Notes: generated by a model not told the origin, from the letters alone. A stretch of 64,000 bases of DNA from an uncultured Bacilli bacterium (GCA_934168205.1 CAKPMX010000001.1:310001-374000); one strand, 5' to 3'; counted from the first letter of the stretch, positions 1 to 8,501 are shown. A program made the numbers and translations.

Positions 1-525
1 AAAAGCTGTAGTAGCAACTCTAGCTTCTTCTCTTCTAAAACCAGGTTGCTTAATCTCATTAAGAGAAGTTGTTAAATCACGATAAACCCTTGACTCTGAA
101 TATAAACTTTTTGGAACTACTTCATCATATTTAGGACAATACATAGTATCATATAAACAGCCTTCTATCTTTTCACCCGTTGCAACATCATAAATAAATC
201 CCTTTGATTCTACTAAAATACGCTTTTCATCACCAGCTGCTGTTCTAGATAATTGTGTAGTTGCATGAATAATATTAGCATCTCCTAAAGTAAACGCTAA
301 TATTATTGCTTTAGAAACCAAATCATTAATATTAGAAGAATCATGTACTCTAAATATTAAGTCACCTGGAATTCCGCGATAATATACATTAGCTAAATCA
401 TCCCATAAACCAGCTTCCTCAAAAGTATAAAACATATGGTTTTCCTCACCAAATTCTCTCAACATTTGATATTTATGTTCAAAAACTTTTAATTTTAACT
501 TCTTCAATTCATTTATAATAGACAT
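1..525 (-). CDS. Hypothetical protein, C-terminus outside the window
   Basis: An open frame of 175 codons runs from an ATG at 525 to the window edge, so the 3' end is missing. The start follows a G-rich Shine-Dalgarno-like stretch (GGGGGA) and a promoter at 552-580. The predicted protein is soluble, with no signal peptide or membrane segment; it begins MSIINELKKLKLKVFEHK and contains a GDANIIHATTQL stretch and several Cys/Tyr residues (CLYDTMYCPKYDE). I do not recognise the family. It is transcribed away from the nfeD/SPFH pair, with a terminator between them. That the gene is real is fairly sure; its function is unknown. Confidence 0.7.
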   Translation of the reverse strand, partial: MSIINELKKLKLKVFEHKYQMLREFGEENHMFYTFEEAGLWDDLANVYYRGIPGDLIFRVHDSSNINDLVSKAIILAFTLGDANIIHATTQLSRTAAGDEKRILVESKGFIYDVATGEKIEGCLYDTMYCPKYDEVVPKSLYSESRVYRDLTTSLNEIKQPGFRREEARVATTAF

Positions 526-551
526 AAATCTATTCCCCCAATTCACCACAT

Positions 552-580
552 ATTATAAATGAACAATTACAAAATTGCAA
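552..580 (-). promoter_or_regulatory. Sigma-70-type promoter for the partial gene at 1-525
   Basis: On the minus strand TTGCAA (575-580) and a perfect TATAAT (552-557) are separated by 17 bases. The predicted start of transcription lies about 20 bases before the ATG at 525. Confidence 0.6.
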
Positions 581-585
581 GAAAA

Positions 586-602
586 AAGAAGCCAAGCTTC
601 TT
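586..602 (-). terminator. Terminator of the nfeD-SPFH operon
   Basis: A 7-bp stem (AAGAAGC/GCTTCTT) with a short loop overlaps the stop codon of the SPFH gene and is followed on the minus strand by TTTTTTC. Confidence 0.65.
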
Positions 603-1491
603 ATTTTCCAGAACGATCTATCATTTCATTTATTGTAGTTCCAACTGTTGCTAGATTTTGTAATTCACTAGGAACAATAATCTTAGTAGCATTACCGTTA
701 GCAACTTTTACCATTGCTTCATAACTTTTATACTTTAATACAGCATCATCCATACCAGCATCTTTTAAAAGTTTTAAACCTTCAGCAGTAGCTTGTTGAA
801 TTTTTACAATAGCTGTAGCCTCACCTTCAGCTTCTCTAATATGAGCCTCTCTTTTAGCATCAGCTCTTAAAATTGCACTTTCTTTTTCACCTTCAGCAAT
901 CAATATAGCAGATTTTTTTTCACCTTCTGCTTTTAAGATTGCTTCACGACGTTCACGTTCAGCACGCATTTGTTTTTCCATGGCTTCTTGAATATCCCTA
1001 GGTGGTAAAATATTTTTAACTTCAACACGATTAACTTTAATTCCCCAAGGATCAGTAGCCTCATCCAAAATAGAGCGCATTTTAGAATTAATAACATCAC
1101 GAGAAGTTAATGTTTCATCTAATTCTAATTCACCAATGATATTACGTAATGTAGTAGCAGTTAAATTTTCAATTGCGTTAACTGGGTTTTCAACACCATA
1201 ACAATATAATTTTGAATCTGTTATTTGTAAATAAACAACAGTATCAATTTGCATAGTAACGTTATCTTTTGTGATAACAGGTTGTGGAGCAAAGTCTCTT
1301 ACGTTTTCCTTTAAACTAACAACATTCGCAACTCTTTCAAATATAGGAATAACATAATGAAGACCAGTTTGCATAGTTCTATGATATGCACCAAGTCTTT
1401 CAACTACCATTGCTTTAGACTGTGGAATAATCTTAATTCCTGAAGCTAAAACAACCAAAATAATAATTAATAATACTAAACCAAATTCCAT
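601..1491 (-). CDS. SPFH/band 7 (stomatin/QmcA-like) membrane protein
   Basis: A 296-residue member of the SPFH/prohibitin family, proteins that oligomerise on the membrane and organise membrane microdomains or proteases. One N-terminal hydrophobic segment (about residues 3-20) is followed by the band 7 domain (typical IIPQSKAMVVERLG start) to about residue 180. Then comes an Ala/Glu/Arg/Lys-rich helix with repeated AEGEKxSAI-type units and a short C-terminal tail. The start is back-to-back with the nfeD stop, and its ribosome binding site (GGAGGA) lies inside the nfeD end, so the two are co-translated. Pairing with NfeD is the usual family arrangement. The exact physiological role cannot be read from the sequence. 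Confidence 0.92.
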   Translation of the reverse strand: MEFGLVLLIIILVVLASGIKIIPQSKAMVVERLGAYHRTMQTGLHYVIPIFERVANVVSLKENVRDFAPQPVITKDNVTMQIDTVVYLQITDSKLYCYGVENPVNAIENLTATTLRNIIGELELDETLTSRDVINSKMRSILDEATDPWGIKVNRVEVKNILPPRDIQEAMEKQMRAERERREAILKAEGEKKSAILIAEGEKESAILRADAKREAHIREAEGEATAIVKIQQATAEGLKLLKDAGMDDAVLKYKSYEAMVKVANGNATKIIVPSELQNLATVGTTINEMIDRSGK

Positions 1492-1911
1492 TTATTTTTC
1501 CTCCTTCTCAACGACAAGTTTTACGCCGTCTACTCTCTTTACTATAACCTTTTCTGAAACATCACAAACCTTATCACAAACAGCAGTCCAAGTAGAACCT
1601 AAAACCTTAACTTGACCATAGTCATCAGGAGTAATCTTTTTAATAACTTCTGCATGCTTACCAATAACACGGTCATAGTTTGTTGCTTCAATTCCTGTTT
1701 TTCTAAACTTCTTAACTAATGGTTTCGTAATTAACAAAGTAATAATACTGATTATGATAAATATAATTACTTGAAGTAAAAATACATCACTAAATAGTGC
1801 CATGATCATTGCAAAAAACGCACCTATCGCAAACCAAATAGAAACTAAGTTTACTGTAGTTATTTCAACAAAGATTAATAGTAAACAAAATATAAACCAA
1901 AATAAAGCCAT
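1492..1911 (-). CDS. NfeD-like membrane protein
   Basis: 139 residues. The start MALFWFIFCLLL at 1911 is chosen because it follows AAAGAGGTGAG; an in-frame upstream codon at 1971 has no ribosome binding site and lies over the promoter. Two to three hydrophobic segments fill the first 75 residues. They are followed by an OB-fold-like NfeD C-terminal domain (about residues 80-138; GKHAEVIKKI, GQVKVLGSTWTAVCD). This is the short form without the ClpP-like protease domain. It is encoded directly upstream of its expected SPFH partner with no gap, which suggests a joint membrane complex. Confidence 0.88.
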   Translation of the reverse strand: MALFWFIFCLLLIFVEITTVNLVSIWFAIGAFFAMIMALFSDVFLLQVIIFIIISIITLLITKPLVKKFRKTGIEATNYDRVIGKHAEVIKKITPDDYGQVKVLGSTWTAVCDKVCDVSEKVIVKRVDGVKLVVEKEEK

Positions 1912-1933
1912 AAAACTCACCTCTTTAAATATT

Positions 1934-1962
1934 ATTATATGAGATGAAACGACAAAATTCAA
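1934..1962 (-). promoter_or_regulatory. Promoter of nfeD-SPFH
   Basis: Minus strand TTGAAT (1957-1962), 17-base spacer, TATAAT (1934-1939). It lies back-to-back with the plus-strand promoter at 1983-2011. Confidence 0.65.
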
Positions 1963-1982
1963 CAAAATCAAACAAAAAAATC

Positions 1983-2011
1983 TTGTTAATATAATAAATT
2001 TATACTATAAT
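1983..2011 (+). promoter_or_regulatory. Promoter of the exported protein gene at 2042
   Basis: TTGTTA (1983-1988), 17-base spacer, TATAAT (2006-2011). Its -35 lies about 20 bases from the divergent nfeD -35, so the two promoters share a small control region. Confidence 0.65.
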
Positions 2012-2041
2012 TGATTATAAAGATAGGGAGTAGCGTAGTAT

Positions 2042-2755
2042 ATGGGAAAACTAACAAATAAAGAAACACGCATAATTTCTGTTGCTTTAGCTTCTTGGGG
2101 CTTGATACTAACGGGTTCTGGTTATGCTATGAACGACATGACAAAACCAAAACCAGTCGTAAAAAATGACTTAGAAATAGTACACAAAAGAGTTGCAGAG
2201 GTAAAATCAAACGAAATTAAGCTAAAAGATATAGAACTAGAAGTTAATAAAACCTTAAGTGTGGATGTTAAAGATTACCTAGAAAATGTAGATGAAATTG
2301 ATGCCGAAATACTAAAAGAATTAAAATTAGATACATCAATGATAAAAACTACAGAACCAGGAACTTATACATATACAGTAACTTATAAAAAGAAAAAGTA
2401 TAATGGAACAATAGTTATAAAACAGAAAAAATTACCAGAGGTAGATTTAACAATTAATAATTTATCTTTAACAATAGGCTCACCATTATCAACAGATAAA
2501 CAAGTATATATCAAAGAAACATTAACAGATGAAATGAAAGAAAACATTATCATCGATCTCACTCAAATTGACACTCAAAAGGCTGGTCCATATAAATATA
2601 CAGTTACATACAACGGTATATTATATACAGGTACCATTACAGTTTATGAACCACAACAAAGAGAAACATCACCAAGTGTAAAAACACCACCTAATGGTAC
2701 TGAAGATAATAAAGAAGAAACAAAAGATCCAGAACAAACAGAAAAAAGTCAATAA
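2042..2755 (+). CDS. Exported or anchored protein with two Ig-like repeats
   Basis: 237 residues of unknown function. One hydrophobic segment (about residues 12-29, VALASWGLILTGSGYAM) acts as a signal anchor or signal peptide. It is followed by two related beta-rich repeats of about 65 residues. Their ends align closely: GTYTYTVTYKKKKYNGTIVI near residue 105 and GPYKYTVTYNGILYTGTITV near residue 180. The last about 30 residues are Pro/Thr/Glu/Lys-rich and look like an unstructured surface linker, but there is no sortase motif after it. A ribosome binding site AGGGAG precedes the ATG. It is a stand-alone gene with its own promoter and terminator. The repeats look like bacterial Ig/adhesin modules; this is inference from pattern. 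Confidence 0.75.
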   Translation: MGKLTNKETRIISVALASWGLILTGSGYAMNDMTKPKPVVKNDLEIVHKRVAEVKSNEIKLKDIELEVNKTLSVDVKDYLENVDEIDAEILKELKLDTSMIKTTEPGTYTYTVTYKKKKYNGTIVIKQKKLPEVDLTINNLSLTIGSPLSTDKQVYIKETLTDEMKENIIIDLTQIDTQKAGPYKYTVTYNGILYTGTITVYEPQQRETSPSVKTPPNGTEDNKEETKDPEQTEKSQ

Positions 2756-2785
2756 AAAATCATATCGAACAAGATATGATTTTTT
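2756..2785. terminator. Bidirectional terminator
   Basis: A 13-bp AT-rich stem (AAAAAATCATATC / GATATGATTTTTT) with a 6-base loop sits between the convergent ends of the exported protein gene and fhs. It gives a U-run on both strands. Confidence 0.8.
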
Positions 2786-2793
2786 TATTTAAT

Positions 2794-4410
2794 TTAATCT
2801 AATCCAACAATTTTATCATTAACTATATCAATTTTTTCATAATTTGGAACAATAGGTAAACCAGGCATTGTCATAATATTACCTAACAAAACCGTAATAA
2901 ACTCCGCACCATTGTATAAACAAATATCTCTTACAAAGACTTTAAAATCAGTCGGTGCGCCAAGTTTTTTCGCATCATCTGAGAAAGAATACTGTGTCTT
3001 TGCAACACAAATTGGAAGATTAGACTTTCCTAAAGCATTAATTTCTTCAATTTTTTTCATAGCTTTATCACTATATTCAACTGAAGACGCTCTATAAATA
3101 TCCGTACAAACTTTTTCAATTTTTTCACATACAGATAAATCATCTGCATAAAGGAACTTAAAGTTTTTCTTTGAAGAACAAGCCTCAATTACTTGTTTCG
3201 CTAAATCAATTGCGCCATCTCCACCATCAGTATACGCCGTACTTATAGAAAATTTCGCACCAAGTTTAATACAATAATCTTTAACAAATTCAACCTCAAC
3301 ATCAGTATCAGTTGTATATTTATTTAAGCATACCACAACTGGAACACCGTATTTTTTAAGATTTTCCACATGTCTTTCTAAATTAGAAATACCAGACTTT
3401 AAAGCCTCTAAATTTTCTTTAGTAATATCATTTTTTGAAACACCACCATTATATTTTAATGCCTTAATAGTTGCGACTAAAACAATACAGTCTGGACTAA
3501 TAGAAGCTTTACGGCATTTAATATCCAAAAACTTTTCAGCACCAAGGTCAGCTCCAAAACCAGCCTCAGTAATCATATAATCCCCAAGAGATAATCCTAA
3601 TTTAGTAGCGACAACACTATTACATCCATGAGCAATATTCGCAAAAGGACCACCATGAATAATGGTAGGTGTATGTTCTAAAGTCTGAACAAGATTTGGT
3701 AAAAAAGCATCTTTTAATATAACTGTTAAAGCCCCTTCAATATTTAAATCCTTTGCGTATAATGCCTCATTCTTACTATTATAACCAATGATTATATTAC
3801 CAAGTCTTCTCTTTAAATCATCTAATGAAGTTGCTAAACAAAATAAAGCCATTATTTCACTAGCAGCAGTTATTGAAAAACTATCATTTCTATTTTCCAA
3901 AGTAATTTTTCTCAAAGCTCTATCATTAACATCTAAACATCTTTTAAAAACAACTCTATCAATATCAAGTTTATTACCGTGATAAATATGATTATCTATA
4001 GCGGCACACAATAAATCATTGGCAGAAGTAATCGCATGAAAGTCCCCTGTAAAATGTAAATTAATATCTTCCATTGGTACAACTTGACTATATCCACCAC
4101 CAGTTGCTCCACCTTTAATACCAAAAACAGGTCCCATAGAAGGCTCTCTAAGAACAATAACCGGATTCTTTTTTAATTTATTTAAAGCATCACCTAAACC
4201 AATACTTACTGTAGTCTTACCTTCACCATATGGAGTAGGGTTAATTGCCGTAACTAAAACTAACTTCGCTTTACGCTTATCTGAAGAATAATTAATCTTT
4301 GCTTTATCAGTTCCATAAAGCAATAAGTCTTTTTCTTTTAAACCTACTCTCTTCGCAACATCTACTATATTCTCCTTAACATTACCTTGTGCTATTTCTA
4401 TATCTGTCAT
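2794..4410 (-). CDS. fhs: Formate-tetrahydrofolate ligase
   Basis: 538 residues, slightly short of the usual about 555. It makes 10-formyl-THF from formate, ATP and THF in the cytoplasm. The nucleotide-binding loop TPYGEGKTT is near residue 59, followed by conserved FTGDFHAI and GGPFANIAHGCNS segments. The start is the ATG at 4410, five to six bases after GAGGTG; an in-frame TTG just upstream overlaps the ribosome binding site and is rejected. It is a single-gene unit. Together with pflB (formate release) and glyA in this window it suggests that one-carbon units are supplied from fermentation formate; this link is inference. Confidence 0.97.
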   Translation of the reverse strand: MTDIEIAQGNVKENIVDVAKRVGLKEKDLLLYGTDKAKINYSSDKRKAKLVLVTAINPTPYGEGKTTVSIGLGDALNKLKKNPVIVLREPSMGPVFGIKGGATGGGYSQVVPMEDINLHFTGDFHAITSANDLLCAAIDNHIYHGNKLDIDRVVFKRCLDVNDRALRKITLENRNDSFSITAASEIMALFCLATSLDDLKRRLGNIIIGYNSKNEALYAKDLNIEGALTVILKDAFLPNLVQTLEHTPTIIHGGPFANIAHGCNSVVATKLGLSLGDYMITEAGFGADLGAEKFLDIKCRKASISPDCIVLVATIKALKYNGGVSKNDITKENLEALKSGISNLERHVENLKKYGVPVVVCLNKYTTDTDVEVEFVKDYCIKLGAKFSISTAYTDGGDGAIDLAKQVIEACSSKKNFKFLYADDLSVCEKIEKVCTDIYRASSVEYSDKAMKKIEEINALGKSNLPICVAKTQYSFSDDAKKLGAPTDFKVFVRDICLYNGAEFITVLLGNIMTMPGLPIVPNYEKIDIVNDKIVGLD

Positions 4411-4427
4411 CAAATCACCTCATAATA

Positions 4428-4433
4428 ATTATA
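4428..4433 (-). promoter_or_regulatory. Extended -10 promoter element of fhs
   Basis: Minus strand TGTTATAAT: a perfect -10 with the TGn extension, 17 bases before the fhs ATG. No convincing -35 is visible. Confidence 0.45.
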
Positions 4434-4552
4434 ACATGAGAAACACTAAAACTTGTTAATTAAAAACAAATTCCAACAACAAAAACTAAAAATTAGTAAG
4501 TAAAAAGTAAAAAATCATCAATAAAATTAAGTAAAAAAGGCAAAAGCTTGAT

Positions 4553-4581
4553 TTGTCATAATAAAAAAAGTTTGATACTAT
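4553..4581 (+). promoter_or_regulatory. Promoter of the adhesin-sortase operon
   Basis: TTGTCA (4553-4558), 17-base spacer, TACTAT (4576-4581) preceded by TGA, an extended -10. It is followed by an AGGAGG ribosome binding site for the gene at 4613. Confidence 0.5.
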
Positions 4582-4612
4582 CATACCCGTTAAGAAAAAA
4601 AGGAGGAATGAT

Positions 4613-6034
4613 ATGAAAAAAATAATATTTTTCTTAGCAGGAGCAGTATCTATAATATTACCATTCACAGTAAAAGCCGAAAGTGCACAATTTTATGAAG
4701 GAGAGTATATCAATAATATTTGGATGAATCGCGTTGATAATAGAACTATTTACTATCAAAAAGCACGTACGTACAAACAAAAAGGTACAGAAAAATATGC
4801 CTATTGTATAGAACCATTCACAACATTTAAAGAATCAAGTCAATACACAAGCACTACTCAACCAAGAAATTTAACTGAAGAACAAAAAGAACGAATTTCT
4901 CTTATCGCACACTTTGGCTACAATTATAAGTCACACACTAACATGAAATGGTATGCAATATCACAAATGATGATTTGGAAAACAGCTGCACCAAGTAATG
5001 ATTTTTATTTTACTGATTCACTAAACGGTAAAAGGATAAATATTTATCAAGATGAAATGAATTACATTGAAATACTAATAAAAGAATATAAGACAGAACC
5101 AAGCTTTGCCAATGCAACATATAACATAGTAGCTGGCGAAGAGCTATCTCTTTGGGATGCAAACGGCGTAATTAATAACTACACAACTAAAAACAAAAAT
5201 GCAGTTATAGAAAAAAATAAACTAATTATTAAAAACTTACCCGTTGGCGAACATGAAATAATAGTTACTAGAAAAGAAGTAGCTCATAGAACACCATTAG
5301 TATTCTATCAGGCAGAAAATACTCAAAATTTAGTAACACTAGGTGATGTTGAAGAAAAAAATATAAAAATTAGAGTTACTGTTGAAGAAACAGAAGTAAA
5401 TATTAATAAATTAGATAAAGATACTAAAACAACTAAAAGTAGCGGAGAAGCTATATTATCAGGTACTAAATATCAAATACTTGATAAAGATAGAAATGAA
5501 CTTCAAATAATAGACATTGATGAAACAAATCATCAAGTAATAAAAAATTTATCATACGGAAAATATTACATTAGAGAAGTAAAAGCTGGTACAGGTTATA
5601 CAATAGATAACAAAATATATGATTTTGAAATAACTAAAGACAACCCTAAAATTACATTAAATCTATATAACGAAGTTATAAAAAGCAAGTTGATTATAAA
5701 TAAAAAGTACTTAACAGACGAAACATTACACCCAGAAGAAAATATAGAATTTGGTATCTATGACAAAGATAAAAATCTAGTAACAAAAATCACAACTAAT
5801 GAAGAAGGTATAGCTGAAATAACATTGCCTTATGGAAATTACACTATTGTTCAGTTAAATACAACAGAAGGTTATGATACCGTAGAACCATTCGATATAA
5901 TTGTTGAAAATGAAACAGAGTTAACATATAACCTAGTGAATCGTAAAATAAAAGTACCAAACACTAGTTCCAAAGAACTACCCTTCATATTAAAGCTAAT
6001 TAATATTATTTTACTCGCATTTGTTTATGTATAA
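4613..6034 (+). CDS. Thioester-domain surface adhesin with two CnaB domains
   Basis: 473 residues. A signal peptide (about residues 1-22, cleavage near VKA/ES) is followed by a thioester domain: Cys65 in the YCIEPF motif and Gln118 in AISQMMIW are placed as the Cys-Gln pair that forms the internal thioester in Gram-positive adhesins. Two CnaB/SpaA-type beta domains follow (about 264-352 and 355-440), with motifs such as SGTKYQILDKD, GKYYIREVKAGTGYTID and GNYTIVQLNTTEGYD, of the kind that form isopeptide bonds. The C-terminus has a VPNTS sorting-like motif (448-452) and a hydrophobic stretch that ends FVYV with no positive tail. The stop overlaps the sortase gene by 8 bases, making that enzyme its likely anchor. 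Covalent binding to host surface amines is known for the family; the host target is unknown. Confidence 0.85.
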   Translation: MKKIIFFLAGAVSIILPFTVKAESAQFYEGEYINNIWMNRVDNRTIYYQKARTYKQKGTEKYAYCIEPFTTFKESSQYTSTTQPRNLTEEQKERISLIAHFGYNYKSHTNMKWYAISQMMIWKTAAPSNDFYFTDSLNGKRINIYQDEMNYIEILIKEYKTEPSFANATYNIVAGEELSLWDANGVINNYTTKNKNAVIEKNKLIIKNLPVGEHEIIVTRKEVAHRTPLVFYQAENTQNLVTLGDVEEKNIKIRVTVEETEVNINKLDKDTKTTKSSGEAILSGTKYQILDKDRNELQIIDIDETNHQVIKNLSYGKYYIREVKAGTGYTIDNKIYDFEITKDNPKITLNLYNEVIKSKLIINKKYLTDETLHPEENIEFGIYDKDKNLVTKITTNEEGIAEITLPYGNYTIVQLNTTEGYDTVEPFDIIVENETELTYNLVNRKIKVPNTSSKELPFILKLINIILLAFVYV

Positions 6035-6560
6035 AAAAGTACTAACACTCATCATTATAGTTACATTATTCATATTAGCACCAGAACAAATAAATGAGCC
6101 AAAAAGAATTATCAAAAAAATTGCACCAAAAATAGCCAATATAAATATAAATAAAGATGAACAAGTATCACAAAAAGAACAGCCAATAGGTAAAGTACAA
6201 ATACCTAAAATAAATCTAAATAAAAGCTTATATAAAATAGATAGTAAATTAAATAATGTAGAAGAAAACGTCACAATTTTAGAATCTAATTTACCAAGTA
6301 TAATTGTTCTAGCAGCTCATTCTGGAACTGGACATAATGCTTTTTTCAAAGACTTAAACAAACTTAATATTAATGACACTATAAATTTAACTTACACAAA
6401 CAACAACTATACATACAAAATAATAAATATCTTTGAACAAGAGAAGTCTGGCTATATAACTATAAATGAAAAGGAATATGATCGATTATTTTTAACAACT
6501 TGTAGTTACAACAAAAACAAACAATTAATTATTGAATGCAAAAAAATAAATAGTAATTAA
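6027..6560 (+). CDS. Sortase dedicated to the upstream adhesin
   Basis: 177 residues. The start is the ATG at 6027, inside the last codons of the adhesin gene (overlap ATGTATAA), so translation is coupled; a TTG six bases upstream is not needed. An N-terminal membrane anchor (about residues 3-18) is followed by a sortase beta-barrel core with His98 in AAHSGTGHNAFF and the nucleophile Cys159 in the LFLTTC motif. This layout resembles class A/D sortases. At the position where sortases carry the catalytic Arg (R-L-I/L-V after the Cys) this protein reads KQLII, so Gln166 replaces Arg. The length is at the short end of the family. Substrates are likely the VPNTS protein just upstream and possibly the NPNTG protein at 48529-52473. 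Confidence 0.85.
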   Translation: MYKKVLTLIIIVTLFILAPEQINEPKRIIKKIAPKIANININKDEQVSQKEQPIGKVQIPKINLNKSLYKIDSKLNNVEENVTILESNLPSIIVLAAHSGTGHNAFFKDLNKLNINDTINLTYTNNNYTYKIINIFEQEKSGYITINEKEYDRLFLTTCSYNKNKQLIIECKKINSN

Positions 6561-6575
6561 AACTATTTATTTTTT
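6541..6575. terminator. Bidirectional terminator
   Basis: A 14-bp AT-rich stem (AAAAAATAAATAGT / ACTATTTATTTTTT) spans the stop codons of the convergent sortase and S41 protease genes. Confidence 0.75.
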
Positions 6576-7834
6576 GTTAATACTTCTAAAGCTTTTTGTA
6601 ACTGCAAATCATTATCATCACTTGGATTAGCTATATACTCTTCGCCTTGTTCTACAACTATATCTGGAACTACACCTTTATCATTAATCCAAACGCCTTT
6701 TGAAGTTAACCATTTTTCAGTTGTATACTTTAAACTAGAACCAGTAGATAACTCAAGAGATTTTTGTACTGTACCTTTTCCATAAGAACTAGTACCTATA
6801 ATAGTTGCCTTCTTATAATTTTCTTGAAAACAAGAAGCTAATATTTCTGAAGCTGAAGCAGAAGATTCATTAATCAAAACAACTACATCATAACTACGCG
6901 TTTTTTTAGAAGAAGCATAAATCTTTTCTACTTTACCTTTAGTTTCTATTTGATATAATACTGTCTTTTTATTGAAAAACAATGACAATATATCTTCAAC
7001 TTGACTTAAATGACCACCAGGATTATTTCTAACATCTATAATTAAAGAATCTATTTTTTGTTTTTCTAATGAAGTCAAATTACTTTTAAATTGACTATAA
7101 GTATTAGAAGCAAAAGTATCAATAGAAATATATCCTAAACTCTTATTATTACCTTCAATTATTTTACTACTAACAGAAGGAATATCAACAACATCTCTAG
7201 TAATTGTTACCTCTACATTTTTACCATCTCTAATAAATACAAAGTTTGAAGAAGTATTAGCATTTCCTTTCATATAATTAGAAATTTCCTTTAAAGACAT
7301 ATATCTAACATCTGTGCCATCAATAGATAAGAATATATCTCCTACTTTAACACCAGCTTTATCTGCTGGAGAACCTTCAAATATATCAGTAACTTTATTA
7401 CCAACGTTTTCATCATGTAAAACAGTAGTACCAATACCCACATAATTACCATCTATCTTTTGATTAAAGCTCTCAGTAGCACTATCATCCATATAGTAAG
7501 AATAAGGATCATCTAAAGCACCTATCATACCATTTATTGCAGCATTTAATAACTCTTTTTCTGAAACTTCATCATAATAATTATCTCTTATTTTTTGATA
7601 TGTACTTAATAATTCACTCTCGTAAGAAGAATTATCAACAGTAAAAGCTTTACTATAAGTTAAAATACACCCTACAACAACACCAAATAAAATAGAAATA
7701 ATAACTAACATAATAACTTCTGGTATACTAAAGGAACTATATTCATCAGGCCATAACTTATTTTTTAGTTTTTTTAATGAGTTATTAAGACGATTACTTT
7801 TCTTTTTCAACTTGGTAAATTTGATTTTTTTCAT
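6563..7834 (-). CDS. S41 family carboxy-terminal processing protease
   Basis: 423 residues. A Lys-rich cytoplasmic N-terminus (about 1-38) and one membrane segment (about 40-62) place the rest outside the cell. The order is an N-terminal helical part, a PDZ domain (about 130-215; GSPADKAGVKVGDIFLSIDG) and the S41 catalytic core. The core carries the nucleophile region NESSASASEILAS and the general base Lys in SSYGKGTVQ, the CtpA-type Ser/Lys dyad. A ribosome binding site AGGGTGG precedes the ATG. It is probably monocistronic. The family trims exported proteins and wall enzymes; its own substrates cannot be inferred here. Confidence 0.93.
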   Translation of the reverse strand: MKKIKFTKLKKKSNRLNNSLKKLKNKLWPDEYSSFSIPEVIMLVIISILFGVVVGCILTYSKAFTVDNSSYESELLSTYQKIRDNYYDEVSEKELLNAAINGMIGALDDPYSYYMDDSATESFNQKIDGNYVGIGTTVLHDENVGNKVTDIFEGSPADKAGVKVGDIFLSIDGTDVRYMSLKEISNYMKGNANTSSNFVFIRDGKNVEVTITRDVVDIPSVSSKIIEGNNKSLGYISIDTFASNTYSQFKSNLTSLEKQKIDSLIIDVRNNPGGHLSQVEDILSLFFNKKTVLYQIETKGKVEKIYASSKKTRSYDVVVLINESSASASEILASCFQENYKKATIIGTSSYGKGTVQKSLELSTGSSLKYTTEKWLTSKGVWINDKGVVPDIVVEQGEEYIANPSDDNDLQLQKALEVLTKNK

Positions 7835-7898
7835 TATACCACCCTAAAATATATAATATCACAATAATCAAAAAAATAATATCAAATCATGACAAAAG

Positions 7899-7920
7899 AA
7901 AAAGACTAAACAGTCTTTTT
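7899..7920 (-). terminator. Terminator of the gene at 7925-8449
   Basis: A 9-bp stem AAAAAGACT/AGTCTTTTT with a 4-base loop lies just after the stop codon. Confidence 0.7.
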
Positions 7921-7924
7921 ACAT

Positions 7925-8449
7925 TTAAGATTCCAAATATTCAATAACTTTATCCATACCTTCTATATATGTAGATATTTTATTATCAGTAAACTTAATG
8001 ATTGTTGGTCCTGATATAGATAGTTCAGATGCTTTAGTAGCTTTCTTATTAGGAGTCTCTCCAACAAAACCTTTATTTAAGCCATCACCCATATCAACAG
8101 TATAAAGATTAACATCTTTAGAAGAAGAACGATATGTAGATATAGCACTAGTTAAACTACTTAAATCATCATCTGTAGTATCATAGTAAACTACTAAGTA
8201 TTGATCATCTTTAATAGAAAAACTACTACCAAGTAAAATCTCTTCCTGTTGAATTTCTACTTCACTAGTATTTGAAGATGAATTAGTTGTATTATCTTTT
8301 TTCTCATCTTTATTAACTATCGCCACAGTTAAAAAGTAAAAACAAGCAAAAAATATCAATACAATAGAAGTAGTAATAACAACCTTTTTAATTTCTGAAG
8401 AATCAAAACTAATATTTTCTTCAACTTTAATTTTCTTTTTCTTTTTCAT
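7925..8449 (-). CDS. Membrane-anchored thioredoxin-like protein without a CxxC motif
   Basis: 174 residues. The start at 8449 (MKKKKKIKVEE) is preferred over the upstream in-frame codon at 8461 because GGTGAT lies at the right distance. A Lys-rich cytoplasmic N-terminus and one membrane segment (about 24-46) are followed by a Ser/Asn/Thr-rich linker and a domain of about 100 residues. That domain has thioredoxin-like pattern (YLVVYYDTT, VNLYTVDMGDG, GPTIIKFTDNKI, YIEGMDKVIEYLES). No cysteine pair is present, so a redox role is unlikely; a folding or binding role outside the membrane is more plausible. Family assignment is by pattern only. Confidence 0.6.
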   Translation of the reverse strand: MKKKKKIKVEENISFDSSEIKKVVITTSIVLIFFACFYFLTVAIVNKDEKKDNTTNSSSNTSEVEIQQEEILLGSSFSIKDDQYLVVYYDTTDDDLSSLTSAISTYRSSSKDVNLYTVDMGDGLNKGFVGETPNKKATKASELSISGPTIIKFTDNKISTYIEGMDKVIEYLES

Positions 8450-8482
8450 ACAAATCACCATAAATATTATAACATGTAAAAA

Positions 8483-8501
8483 AAAAGAGGTAAACTCTTT
8501 T
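8483..8501 (-). terminator. Terminator of the lipoprotein gene
   Basis: A 7-bp stem AAAAGAG/CTCTTTT overlaps the stop codon and is followed on the minus strand by a T-rich run. Confidence 0.6.

Noticed and set aside
4411..4413. TTG as start of fhs
   Set aside because: It lies within the spacer between the GAGGTG site and the ATG at 4410.
6011..6274. 87-codon minus-strand frame over the sortase start
   Set aside because: Antisense to the sortase, no ribosome binding site.
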